A stretch of DNA of 64,000 nt from JAOPZW01 sp963851295 (GTDB taxonomy: Bacteria; Actinomycetota; Thermoleophilia; Solirubrobacterales; Solirubrobacteraceae), in NCBI GenBank assembly GCA_963851295.1, contig CAWKOS010000002.1:372001-436000 (forward strand), read 5' to 3'. How positions within the stretch are numbered: position 1 is the first letter of the stretch; every line of letters starts with the position of its first letter. This document shows, one piece after another, positions 24,164 through 31,580 of this stretch. The translations under genes were made by a program, and so were the position numbers. The notes beneath the pieces were generated by a model. It was not told the origin of the DNA. It saw nothing but the letters and a program-made list of their open reading frames with translations, and searched no databases.

Positions 24164-25910
24164 GTCGCCGGCGCTGAGGCAGCCGCAGCCCCCGCCGCCG
24201 GCGGCCGGGCACGGCGAGCGCCGCTGGCCCTACTGGCTCGGCCTCGGGGCGGTGCTGGCGGTGGCGCTGGGGCTGCGCGTGTGGGGCGTCCGGCAGGGCA
24301 TGCCCTACGCCTACAACGCCGACGAGAACGCCCACTTCGTCCCCAACGCGATCGGCCTCTTCGGCCACGGCTGGAACCCGCACTACTTCGTCAACCCGCC
24401 CGCCTACACGTACCTGCTGCACGTCGTCTTCGACGTCTGGTTCGGAGGGCGCGCCGGCGTCTCGAAGGCGATGGCGACCGACCCGACCGAGGTCTTCGTC
24501 GTCGCCCGCCTGACCGCGGCGGCGGTCGGGACGCTCGCCGTCTGGCTGCTGTACCTCGCGGGCGCGCGCCTCTTCAACCGCGCCACGGGCCTGCTCGCCG
24601 CGGCGCTGCTGGCGGTCTCCTTCCTGCCGGTCTTCTACTCGCACCTGGCGCTCAACGACGTCCCCACGCTGGCGCCGATCGCGCTCTCGCTGTGGGGGAC
24701 CGCGGGCATCCTGCGCGAGGGGCGCGTGCGCGACTACCTGCTCGCGGGGGCCGGGCTCGGCCTGGCGTGCGCCACGAAGTACACGGGCGGGATCGTCCTG
24801 CTCCCGCTCATCGCGGCCGGGGGGATCCGCCTGGCGGCGCGCGAGGAGCGCAACGCGGCGGCGCGCGGGCTCGTGCTCGCGGGCGTCGTCGCGATCGCGG
24901 CCTTCCTGGTCGCCAACCCCTACGCGCTCCTGGACCACGAGGCCTTCCGCGACGGCCTGCGCCACCAGGCCGACGCCGCCGACGACGCGCTCGGCAAGCT
25001 CGGCCTGACCCAGACCTCGGGGCACCTCTACTACCTGTGGACCTTCACCTGGGGGCTGGGCTGGGTCCCGCTCGTCGCGGCGGTGGTCGGCGCGGGCCTG
25101 CTCGCCGTCGACGACCGCCGCGCGCTGCTCGTGCTCGGGCCGGCGCCGGTCCTCTACGTCCTCTACATGGGCCTGCAGGCGCGCTTCTTCGGGCGCTGGC
25201 TGCTGCCCGTCTTCCCGATCGCCTGCCTGATGGGCGCCTACGCCATCGTCCGCCTCACCCAGCTCGCGAGCCGCCGCGTCCCCGCGCTCGGACCCGCCGT
25301 CGCGGTCCTGGGGACGGTGGTCCTCCTGGGCCAGGGGATCGTCTACTCGCTGCACAGCGCGATGACGCTCTCGCGGCCCGACACGCGCAACCTCGCCCGC
25401 GACTGGCTCGTGGCGAACATCGCGCCGAAGACGAAGATCGTCGTCGAGCCCGTCGTGCCCGACGCGTGGGCGAGCGACATCGGCCACCCCTACCGCGGCA
25501 CGGCCAACGGGACGCGCTGGTCGAAGTACCCCACGAGCCGCTCGAACATCGCCAACGACGGCTCGCGGATCCCCGGCCCGGGGCGGATCGTGAACATCGA
25601 GGACTACGAGCGCACGCTCTATCCGGGGCTGATCGACACGTACACCGAGAAGGGCTACTGCTGGGTCGTCGTCGGCTCGACCCAGCGCGGCCGCGCCGAG
25701 GCGCAGCCCGACGTCGTGCCGCAGGCCATCGCCTACTACCGCGACCTCGAGCGGCGCTCGACGCTGGCCTACGAGGCCTCGCCGTATCGCAAGGGCGCCA
25801 AGCCCGTGAAGTTCAACTTCGACTGGACCTTCGACTTCTACCCGCTGGCCTACGAGCGGCCCGGCCCGGTGATGCAGGTCTTTCGCCTAAGAGGACGCAA
25901 ATGCGGCTGA
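24150..25910 (+). CDS. ArnT/PMT-like membrane glycosyltransferase (GT39/GT83 type)
   Basis: 586 residues from ATG 24150. After a proline-rich N-terminus, the first loop has MPYAYNADENAHFVPNAIG, with the D-E pair typical of PMT_2 proteins, then NPPAYTYLLH. About eleven membrane spans and a large extracytoplasmic C-terminal domain follow (from about 415). Probable transfer of sugar onto protein or lipid outside the cytoplasm. With the GT2, GT-C, flippase and methyltransferase genes it makes one surface-glycan locus. Confidence 0.75.
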   Translation: MSVAESPALRQPQPPPPAAGHGERRWPYWLGLGAVLAVALGLRVWGVRQGMPYAYNADENAHFVPNAIGLFGHGWNPHYFVNPPAYTYLLHVVFDVWFGGRAGVSKAMATDPTEVFVVARLTAAAVGTLAVWLLYLAGARLFNRATGLLAAALLAVSFLPVFYSHLALNDVPTLAPIALSLWGTAGILREGRVRDYLLAGAGLGLACATKYTGGIVLLPLIAAGGIRLAAREERNAAARGLVLAGVVAIAAFLVANPYALLDHEAFRDGLRHQADAADDALGKLGLTQTSGHLYYLWTFTWGLGWVPLVAAVVGAGLLAVDDRRALLVLGPAPVLYVLYMGLQARFFGRWLLPVFPIACLMGAYAIVRLTQLASRRVPALGPAVAVLGTVVLLGQGIVYSLHSAMTLSRPDTRNLARDWLVANIAPKTKIVVEPVVPDAWASDIGHPYRGTANGTRWSKYPTSRSNIANDGSRIPGPGRIVNIEDYERTLYPGLIDTYTEKGYCWVVVGSTQRGRAEAQPDVVPQAIAYYRDLERRSTLAYEASPYRKGAKPVKFNFDWTFDFYPLAYERPGPVMQVFRLRGRKCG

Positions 25911-25912
25911 TC

Positions 25913-25918
25913 TAGACT
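25913..25918 (+). promoter_or_regulatory. putative -10 of the riboflavin operon
   Basis: TAGACT lies 11 bases before the ribD ATG at 25930, followed by the 8-base palindrome GAACGTTC. Only 19 bases separate ribD from the preceding gene, so an FMN riboswitch cannot fit between them. Confidence 0.35.
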
Positions 25919-25929
25919 CGAACGTTCAA

Positions 25930-27054
25930 ATGCAGCGCACCGAAACCGATCACGAGCACCTCGCACGAGCGATCGAGCTTGCCCAGCGCGGGGTGGGCGG
26001 GGTCAGCCCCAACCCCGTGGTCGGAGCGGTCATCGTCAAGGACGACCGGGTCGTGGCGGAGGGCTGGCACGAGGAGTACGGCGGCCCGCACGCCGAGGTC
26101 AACGCGATCGCCGCGGCCGGCGACACGGACCTGCGCGGCGCCACGCTCTACGTCTCGCTCGAGCCCTGCTGCCACCACGGCCAGCAGCCGCCGTGCACCG
26201 ACGCCATCCTCGAGGCGGGCTTCGGCCGCGTCGTCGTCGCCAGCGACGACCCGACCGAGAAGGCCTCGGGCCGCGGGCTGGGGATCCTCCGCGACGAGGG
26301 CGTGCAGGTCGACCTCGCGGGCGGCGAGCTCGCCGCCCGCGCCCGCCAGCAGAACCAGGCCTTCCGCAAGCACGCGCGCACCGGGCGCCCGTGGGTGCTC
26401 TTCAAGTCGGCGATGAGCCTCGACGGCAAGGTCGCGACCAAGACCGGCGACTCGAAGTGGATCTCCAGCGAGGACAGCCGCCTCGTGGCGCACCGCTGGC
26501 GCGCCTCGTGCGACGCCGTGGCCGTCGGGATCGGCACGGCGCTGGCCGACGACCCGCAGCTCACGGCGCGCATCGAGGGCGTCCGCCACCAGCCGCGCCG
26601 CGTCGTCTTCGACGCCACCGCGCGCCTGCCGCTGGACTCCAAGCTCGTCTCCGCGGCCCACGAGGTCCCGCTCGTCGTCGTGGTCTCGCGCGCGGCGCGG
26701 CGCTCGAACACCGACGCGCTGGAGAACGCCGGCGCCCAGGTCATCGTCGCCACCGGCGAGCACGAGCCCGCGCGCGTGCGCTCGGCGCTCGACCAGCTGG
26801 GCGCCCTGGACCCGCCCGTCACCTCGGTCCTCCTCGAGGGCGGCCCGCACCTCGCGGGCGCCTTCCTCGACAGCGGCGAGATCGACGAGCTGCGGCTCTT
26901 CATCGCGCCGCTGCTGCTCGGCGGGCGCTCGGCGCGCGACCCCCTGGAGGGCGAGGGCGTCGACGCGATCTCCGACGCCCTGCGCGCCCTGACCCTCGAA
27001 TGCGAGAGCGTGGCGGGCGACGTCCTGCTCTCGGCGCGCCTGCGGGAGTGGTAG
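25930..27054 (+). CDS. ribD: bifunctional diaminohydroxyphosphoribosylaminopyrimidine deaminase / 5-amino-6-(5-phosphoribosylamino)uracil reductase
   Basis: 374 residues. N-terminal deaminase domain: SPNPVVGAVIVKD, zinc ligands in HAEVNAI and PCCHHGQQPPC. C-terminal reductase domain from about 155: RPWVLFKSAMSLDGKVA, VGIGTALADDPQLTAR, LLEGGPHLAGAFL. Catalyses steps two and three of riboflavin synthesis. First gene of a complete ribD-ribE-ribBA-ribH operon. Confidence 0.96.
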   Translation: MQRTETDHEHLARAIELAQRGVGGVSPNPVVGAVIVKDDRVVAEGWHEEYGGPHAEVNAIAAAGDTDLRGATLYVSLEPCCHHGQQPPCTDAILEAGFGRVVVASDDPTEKASGRGLGILRDEGVQVDLAGGELAARARQQNQAFRKHARTGRPWVLFKSAMSLDGKVATKTGDSKWISSEDSRLVAHRWRASCDAVAVGIGTALADDPQLTARIEGVRHQPRRVVFDATARLPLDSKLVSAAHEVPLVVVVSRAARRSNTDALENAGAQVIVATGEHEPARVRSALDQLGALDPPVTSVLLEGGPHLAGAFLDSGEIDELRLFIAPLLLGGRSARDPLEGEGVDAISDALRALTLECESVAGDVLLSARLREW

Positions 27055-27058
27055 CCGG

Positions 27059-27640
27059 GTGTTCACGGGCCTGGTCGCCGACCTCGGAACGGTCGCCGAG
27101 GTGCACGCCACCGCCGACGGCGTGCGCCTGGCCATCGAGTCGCCGCTCGCGCGCGAGCTGACGGAGGGCGCCTCGATCTCGGTCAACGGCGTCTGCCTGA
27201 CCGCCGTCGGCCTCTGCGGCGACCGCTTCGGCGCCGACGTGATGAACGAGACGCTGCGGCGCTCCTCGCTGGCCGAGGTCGCGGCCGGCACGCGCGTCAA
27301 CCTCGAGCTCGCCCTCGGGGCGAGCGACCGCCTCGGCGGCCACTTCGTGCAGGGCCACGTCGACGGCGTCGGCGCGATCCGCGACGTCCGCGAGGACGGC
27401 TTCGCCCGCATCGTGACGATCGAGGCCGCCCCCGAGCTGCTGCGCTACGTCGTGCACAAGGGCTCGATCACGGTCGACGGCGTCTCGCTGACCGTGGCGC
27501 GCATCGACGAGAGCTCCTTCGACGTCTCGCTCATCCCCGAGACGCTCGAGCGCACCAACCTGGGCGTGGCCGCGCCGGGCACGCCTGTCAACCTTGAGGT
27601 CGACATCCTCGCCAAGTACGTGGAGAAACTGCTGAAGTGA
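27059..27640 (+). CDS. ribE: riboflavin synthase, alpha-chain type
   Basis: 193 residues from GTG 27059, with the family N-terminus MFTGLVADLGTV. Two lumazine-synthase-like barrel repeats: first with SISVNGVCLTAV and GGHFVQGHVDGVG, second with SITVDGVSLTVARI and NLEVDILAKYVEKLL. Dismutates two 6,7-dimethyl-8-ribityllumazines to riboflavin. It overlaps ribBA as GTGA. Confidence 0.95.
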   Translation: MFTGLVADLGTVAEVHATADGVRLAIESPLARELTEGASISVNGVCLTAVGLCGDRFGADVMNETLRRSSLAEVAAGTRVNLELALGASDRLGGHFVQGHVDGVGAIRDVREDGFARIVTIEAAPELLRYVVHKGSITVDGVSLTVARIDESSFDVSLIPETLERTNLGVAAPGTPVNLEVDILAKYVEKLLK

Positions 27641-28932
27641 GTACCGAGACGACACCCTTCGCCAGCGTCGAGGAGGCCCTCGAGGACATCGCCGCGGGCA
27701 AGATGGTCGTCGTGGTCGACGACGAGGACCGCGAGAACGAGGGCGACCTGGTGATGGCGGCCGAGTACGTGACGGCCGACAGCATCAACTTCATGGCCAC
27801 CCACGCGCGCGGCTGGATCTGCCTTGCGCTGACCGGCGAGCGCTGCGACGAGCTCGGGCTCGAGCTGATGTCGATGCGCAACGAGACCGCCCATCAGACG
27901 CCGTTCACGGTCACCATCGAGGCGCGCGAGGGCGTCACCACCGGCATCAGCGCGGCCGACCGGGCGCACACCATCCGCGTGGCCGTCGACCCGGCCAAGG
28001 GTCCGCACGACATCGTCAAGGGCGGCCACGTCAACCCGCTCAAGGCGCGCCGCGGGGGCGTGCTCGAGCGCACCGGCCACACCGAGGCCTCGATCGACCT
28101 CGCGCGGCTCGCCGGCTGCATCCCGGCCGGCGTGATCTGCGAGATCATGAACGAGGACGGGTCGATGGCCCGCGTCGGCGACCTGCAGGCCTACTGCTTC
28201 AAGCACGGGCTGCGGATGATCACCATCGCCGACCTGATCGCCTATCGGCGCCGCAACGACCAGCTGGTCGAGCGGGTCGTCGCCACGACGCTGCCCACCA
28301 CCTTCGGCGACTTCGAGGTCGTGGGCTACCGATCGCTGACCGACGACAAGCACCACGTCGCGCTCGTCAAGGGCGACGTGCGGGGCACGGAGGACGTGCT
28401 CGTGCGCATGCACTCGGAGTGCCTGACGGGCGACGTCTTCCACTCGCTGCGCTGCGACTGCGGCGAGCAGCTCGAGTCGGCGCTGGCCATGATCGAGCGC
28501 GAGGGCCGCGGCGTACTCGTCTACCTCGCCCAGGAGGGCCGGGGCATCGGGCTGCTCAACAAGCTGCGGGCCTACAAGCTCCAGGAGGAGGGCCTCGACA
28601 CCGTCGACGCCAACCTCGAGCTCGGCCTGCCCGCCGACCTGCGCGAGTACGGCATCGGCGCCCAGATCCTGGTCGACCTGGGCCTGAGCTCGATCCGGAT
28701 CCTCACCAACAACCCCAAGAAGATCCACGGGCTGCAGGGCTACGGCCTGACCGTCGCCGAGCAGGTCCCCATCCAGCACGTGCCCAACCCGCACAACGAG
28801 GGCTACCTGCGCGCCAAGGCCGAGCGCATGGGTCACACGCTGCACCACCAGACGCTCAACCTCGACGAGGAGATGCTGCATCTGCGCGGGCGCCTGGGCG
28901 AGGGCAGTGGTTGGGGCGAGGGTGAGCGGTGA
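27637..28932 (+). CDS. ribBA: bifunctional 3,4-dihydroxy-2-butanone 4-phosphate synthase / GTP cyclohydrolase II
   Basis: 431 residues from GTG 27637. N-terminal RibB domain with DDEDRENEGDLVMAAE, THARGWICLALTG and RTGHTEASIDLARLAG. C-terminal RibA domain with zinc cysteines CLTGDVFHSLRCDCGEQL, YLAQEGRGIGLLNKLRAY and RILTNNPKK. Provides both entry substrates of the pathway. The C-terminal tail is Gly/Glu-rich. Translationally coupled to ribH (GTGA). Confidence 0.96.
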   Translation: MSTETTPFASVEEALEDIAAGKMVVVVDDEDRENEGDLVMAAEYVTADSINFMATHARGWICLALTGERCDELGLELMSMRNETAHQTPFTVTIEAREGVTTGISAADRAHTIRVAVDPAKGPHDIVKGGHVNPLKARRGGVLERTGHTEASIDLARLAGCIPAGVICEIMNEDGSMARVGDLQAYCFKHGLRMITIADLIAYRRRNDQLVERVVATTLPTTFGDFEVVGYRSLTDDKHHVALVKGDVRGTEDVLVRMHSECLTGDVFHSLRCDCGEQLESALAMIEREGRGVLVYLAQEGRGIGLLNKLRAYKLQEEGLDTVDANLELGLPADLREYGIGAQILVDLGLSSIRILTNNPKKIHGLQGYGLTVAEQVPIQHVPNPHNEGYLRAKAERMGHTLHHQTLNLDEEMLHLRGRLGEGSGWGEGER

Positions 28933-29357
28933 GCTACGCGATCGTCGTCGCGCGCTTCTACGAGCATCTCGCAGACCGCCTCGTGGGCGGCGCCCAGACC
29001 GCCTTCGCGGACGCCGGCGCGGGCCTGGCCGACGTCTTTGACGTCCCGGGCGCCTTCGAGCTGCCGCTCGCGGCGCGCTACGCGGCGCTCTCGGGCCGCT
29101 ACGACGGCGTCTGCTGCCTCGGCGCCGTGATCCGCGGCGAGACCGACCACTACGACTACGTCTGCACGGAGGCCGCCCGCGGCATCCAGGAGGTCCAGCT
29201 CACGACCGGCGTACCGTGCGCCTTCGGCGTGCTGACCGTCGACACGATGGACCAGGCGCTCGAGCGCTCGGGCGGCGGCAAGCGCGACTCGGGCCGCCAC
29301 GCGGCGGAGGCCGTGATGGCGCTGGCCAAGCTGCGCGAGGACCTGGGCGCGGACTGA
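28929..29357 (+). CDS. ribH: 6,7-dimethyl-8-ribityllumazine synthase
   Basis: 142 residues from GTG 28929. Motifs: VVARFYEHLADRLVGGA, DVPGAFELPLAARY, CCLGAVIRGETDHYDYV (catalytic His), GVLTVDTMDQALERSGG. Condenses the RibA/RibD product with dihydroxybutanone phosphate. Last gene of the operon; a nested palindrome begins within ten bases of its stop. Confidence 0.96.
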   Translation: MSYAIVVARFYEHLADRLVGGAQTAFADAGAGLADVFDVPGAFELPLAARYAALSGRYDGVCCLGAVIRGETDHYDYVCTEAARGIQEVQLTTGVPCAFGVLTVDTMDQALERSGGGKRDSGRHAAEAVMALAKLREDLGAD

Positions 29358-29364
29358 CCCCTGA

Positions 29365-29500
29365 GAGGGCGGGCTGGCACGTTGCCGCTCGTCCGCGCGA
29401 CGAGTGTCACCTTAGTCGGCATATAGCCGACAAACCCGACACTCGTCGGAGCGCGCAGCGCGCGTGGTCGGCCCCCCGGGCTTGCGGCTCGCCCGCCCTC
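29365..29500. repeat. nested palindrome NP-3
   Basis: Outer stem GAGGGCGGGC (29365-29374) with GCCCGCCCTC (29491-29500). Middle stem CGACGAGTGTC (29398-29408) with 29438-29448 (11 bp). Inner stem GTCGGC (29415-29420) with GCCGAC (29426-29431) over ATATA. A symmetric 6x6 internal loop separates middle and inner stems. The right flank continues CCCTCGGTGCCCTGGCCGCG, identical to 20 bases at the right side of NP-2. The left outer arm is degenerate and runs back to the ribH stop. It may also end ribH transcription. 29501-29587 shows nothing else. Confidence 0.78.
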
Positions 29501-29587
29501 GGTGCCCTGGCCGCGTGGTGGAGCAGGCGTGCGCGGACGCTCTCCGCGAACCGCTACAGACCATGTGGCAACCGCCACGGATAGAGG

Positions 29588-29593
29588 TACGCT
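29588..29593 (+). promoter_or_regulatory. putative -10 (leaderless type) of the 29600 gene
   Basis: TACGCT, six bases, then GTG 29600, with no Shine-Dalgarno. Confidence 0.4.
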
Positions 29594-29599
29594 AACGGC

Positions 29600-29911
29600 G
29601 TGACGAAGGAGGTTCTCGCCCTCGCGCTCACCGTGCTCGTGCACGTGATCGGCATGGCGGCCCTCGTCTGGGCGCTCCTCCTCGACGACGAGAACCGGCC
29701 CGACTGGCGCGGCTGGTGGCCGGGGGACGACGAGCCGCCCGCGCCTGAGCCGCCTGGGCCTGGCGGCGACGGCCTCCCGCTCGCCGACGCGCAGTCCAGC
29801 GCCGTGCGGCTGCGCGGCCACGGCAGCCTGGCCGACGGCCACCCGCGCCGGACGCGCCGGCCGTCGCACGCGCCCGATCGCGCGCCGAGCCGCGAGCGCG
29901 AGCCCTCCTAG
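29600..29911 (+). CDS. small single-span membrane protein, unknown function
   Basis: 103 residues from GTG 29600. One N-terminal membrane helix (about 6-27), then DDENRPDWRGWWPGDDEPP and a proline-rich linker. The tail is basic and Ser/Arg-rich, a low-complexity cytoplasmic or extracytoplasmic region. Not recognised as any named family. The -10-like box at the right distance and the clean membrane helix support a real gene. Confidence 0.55.
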   Translation: MTKEVLALALTVLVHVIGMAALVWALLLDDENRPDWRGWWPGDDEPPAPEPPGPGGDGLPLADAQSSAVRLRGHGSLADGHPRRTRRPSHAPDRAPSREREPS

Positions 29912-30006
29912 GGGCGGCGAAGCAGCCAGACCGCGGGCAGGACGGTCGACACGGCCATGAGGACGCCGGTACCCGTTGCGCCGAGATCCAGAGCCAACCG
30001 GCGGCG

Positions 30007-31317
30007 TCAGGCCGCGCGGGGCGCGCGGTTGACCTCCACGGCGGCCGAAGCCGCCTGGAGGACCGCGGCGACGTCGTCGAAGGCACCGGCGGGCGCGCTG
30101 CCCAGGGCGACCTCCACGACGACGCCGTCAGCGGCGAAGCGGGTGCGGACGTCGCTCTCGAGCTGCGCGGTGAGGCCGGCGGCCTCCGCGGCCGCGATCG
30201 GCGCCCAGAGCGCGAGCGCGTCGCCGCCGAGCCGGCCGGCGGTCCCGCGGCGCCCGAGGATCCGGGCCAGCTCGCAGAGCACGAGGTTGCCCGAGGCGTA
30301 GCCATGCCGCTCGTCGAAGGCGTGCAGGCCCTCGAGGTCGGCGACCACGACGACGCCGGAGCGCCCGGCCTGCAGCTGCTCGCGGACGGCGCTCATCCAG
30401 GCGCTGCGGGTGAGCAGGCCGGTGATCTCGTCGGTGGTGGCCGCGCGCTCGAGCGCGGCGATGCGGCCGGCCAGGCCCGAGACCGGCGCGGCGAGCGTCG
30501 GCAGCGCGACGGGGACGACGTCGTCGAGGACCGTCGGGTCGAGGCTCAGCGCGGCGAGCGCCGCGTCGAGGACCTCGGCGTCGGCCGTGAGGTCGTGGAG
30601 GAGGTGGACGGCGGCGTTGGCGGCCTGCACGCAGGCGGCCTCCGGGCTGGGGACGCCGTTGCCGTGATGGGCGCCGATCGCGTTGAAGACGCGCGCCTCG
30701 AGGAAGGCCTCGCGGGCGAAGACCTCGCCGGCGTGGGCGTGGTCGACGCCGAAGCGCTCCTGCTCCAGGCGCGCGCGGGCGGCGCCGATGGCGTGCTCGC
30801 GCGCGACGGCGTCGAGCTCGTCCTCGCCGAAGGCCAGCGGCATGACGAGCTTGCCGAGGTCGTGCAGGAGGCCGGCGAGGTGCGCCGCCTCGACGTCGGC
30901 GCCGGCGCGCTCGGCGAGGCCGCCGGCGACGGCCGCGACCTGGCTGGCGTGCACGTGCAGCAGGCCGCGCGACGCGCCGCCGGTGCCCGGCGCCAGCTCG
31001 AAGAAGCGGCAGACGGCGGCCTCGAGGGTCAGCCGCCCGACGCTCACCCGGCCGACGAGGTTGACGGCCTGGCGGACGGTCTGGGCGCGGATCGGGCGCG
31101 CGCACGCCGCGGAGTTGGCGAAGCGCAGGACGTTGGCGGCGAGGCCGGGGTCGGTCTCGAGCGCCGCGACGAGCTCGTTGGTGTCGGACTCGGGGTCGCC
31201 CGCCAGCTCACGGACGCGCCGCAGGGCGCGATCGAGCACCGGGAGCTGGCCGATGCGCTCGATGGCGTCGTGCAGCCGGGCTTCGACCGCGGGGGAGTGT
31301 TGAGGCGGAGACTGCAT
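30007..31317 (-). CDS. HDOD domain protein with degenerate GGDEF domain
   Basis: 436 residues. N-terminal HDOD domain (about 20-230), with QAVNLVGRVSVGRLTLEAAV and the HD-like LAGLLHDLGKLVMPLAFG. The C-terminal diguanylate-cyclase-like domain (about 290-430) has TTDEITGLLTRSAWM and VVADLEGLHAFDERHG. Its signature reads GGDAL instead of GGDEF, so cyclase activity is doubtful. Probably a signalling scaffold. HDOD proteins act in motility, stress or c-di-GMP circuits. Confidence 0.8.
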   Translation of the reverse strand: MQSPPQHSPAVEARLHDAIERIGQLPVLDRALRRVRELAGDPESDTNELVAALETDPGLAANVLRFANSAACARPIRAQTVRQAVNLVGRVSVGRLTLEAAVCRFFELAPGTGGASRGLLHVHASQVAAVAGGLAERAGADVEAAHLAGLLHDLGKLVMPLAFGEDELDAVAREHAIGAARARLEQERFGVDHAHAGEVFAREAFLEARVFNAIGAHHGNGVPSPEAACVQAANAAVHLLHDLTADAEVLDAALAALSLDPTVLDDVVPVALPTLAAPVSGLAGRIAALERAATTDEITGLLTRSAWMSAVREQLQAGRSGVVVVADLEGLHAFDERHGYASGNLVLCELARILGRRGTAGRLGGDALALWAPIAAAEAAGLTAQLESDVRTRFAADGVVVEVALGSAPAGAFDDVAAVLQAASAAVEVNRAPRAA

Positions 31318-31374
31318 CGTCCTGCACCGATCGTCGGCAGAAATGCCGCAGAGTTGAGCGGTGCAGGGCCCGAC

Positions 31375-31467
31375 TCAGCGCTGAGGCGACTGCGTGGACG
31401 CAGGCTTGCCGGCGCCGGGCTTGTGCGCCGAGCCGCGCTTCGTCTCGTTGACCTTGGGCGTGACCAT
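31375..31467 (-). CDS. 30-residue basic small protein
   Basis: Reads MVTPKVNETKRGSAHKPGAG then KPASTQSPQR, ending 31375. An adjacent ATG at 31470 would add one Met. The start is preceded by AAGGAG at a spacing of six bases, one of the strongest Shine-Dalgarno sequences in the window. The Shine-Dalgarno lies inside a 13-base palindrome. It lies between the Ser/Thr kinase terminator and the HDOD gene. Not recognised; hydrophilic, Lys/Ser/Pro-rich and probably unstructured. Confidence 0.5.
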   Translation of the reverse strand: MVTPKVNETKRGSAHKPGAGKPASTQSPQR

Positions 31468-31472
31468 CATCG

Positions 31473-31485
31473 TCTCCTTAGGAGA
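31473..31485 (-). promoter_or_regulatory. palindrome covering the Shine-Dalgarno of the small protein
   Basis: TCTCCTTAGGAGA is a perfect 6+1+6 palindrome containing the AAGGAG site on the minus strand. It could be a protein- or RNA-level control element, or a coincidence of the Shine-Dalgarno with its complement. Confidence 0.35.
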
Positions 31486-31550
31486 TGAGAGTCGGACGGA
31501 TGCGTCCCGTCGCCCACCGCCCGTCTGTGCGGTCGCGCGGATGAAGGTCG

Positions 31551-31570
31551 CCTCCTCCGATCGGAGGAGG
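31551..31570 (-). terminator. hairpin terminator behind the Ser/Thr kinase gene
   Basis: CCTCCTCC, loop GATC, GGAGGAGG forms a perfect 8-bp stem (20-base palindrome) starting ten bases after the kinase stop. Confidence 0.6.
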
Positions 31571-31580
31571 GGCGGCGGCG

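Noticed and set aside
29908..29994. Possible 28-residue TTG-started membrane peptide on the minus strand
   Set aside because: No Shine-Dalgarno, TTG start and overlap with the stop of the 29600 gene; the hydrophobic sequence could be chance.
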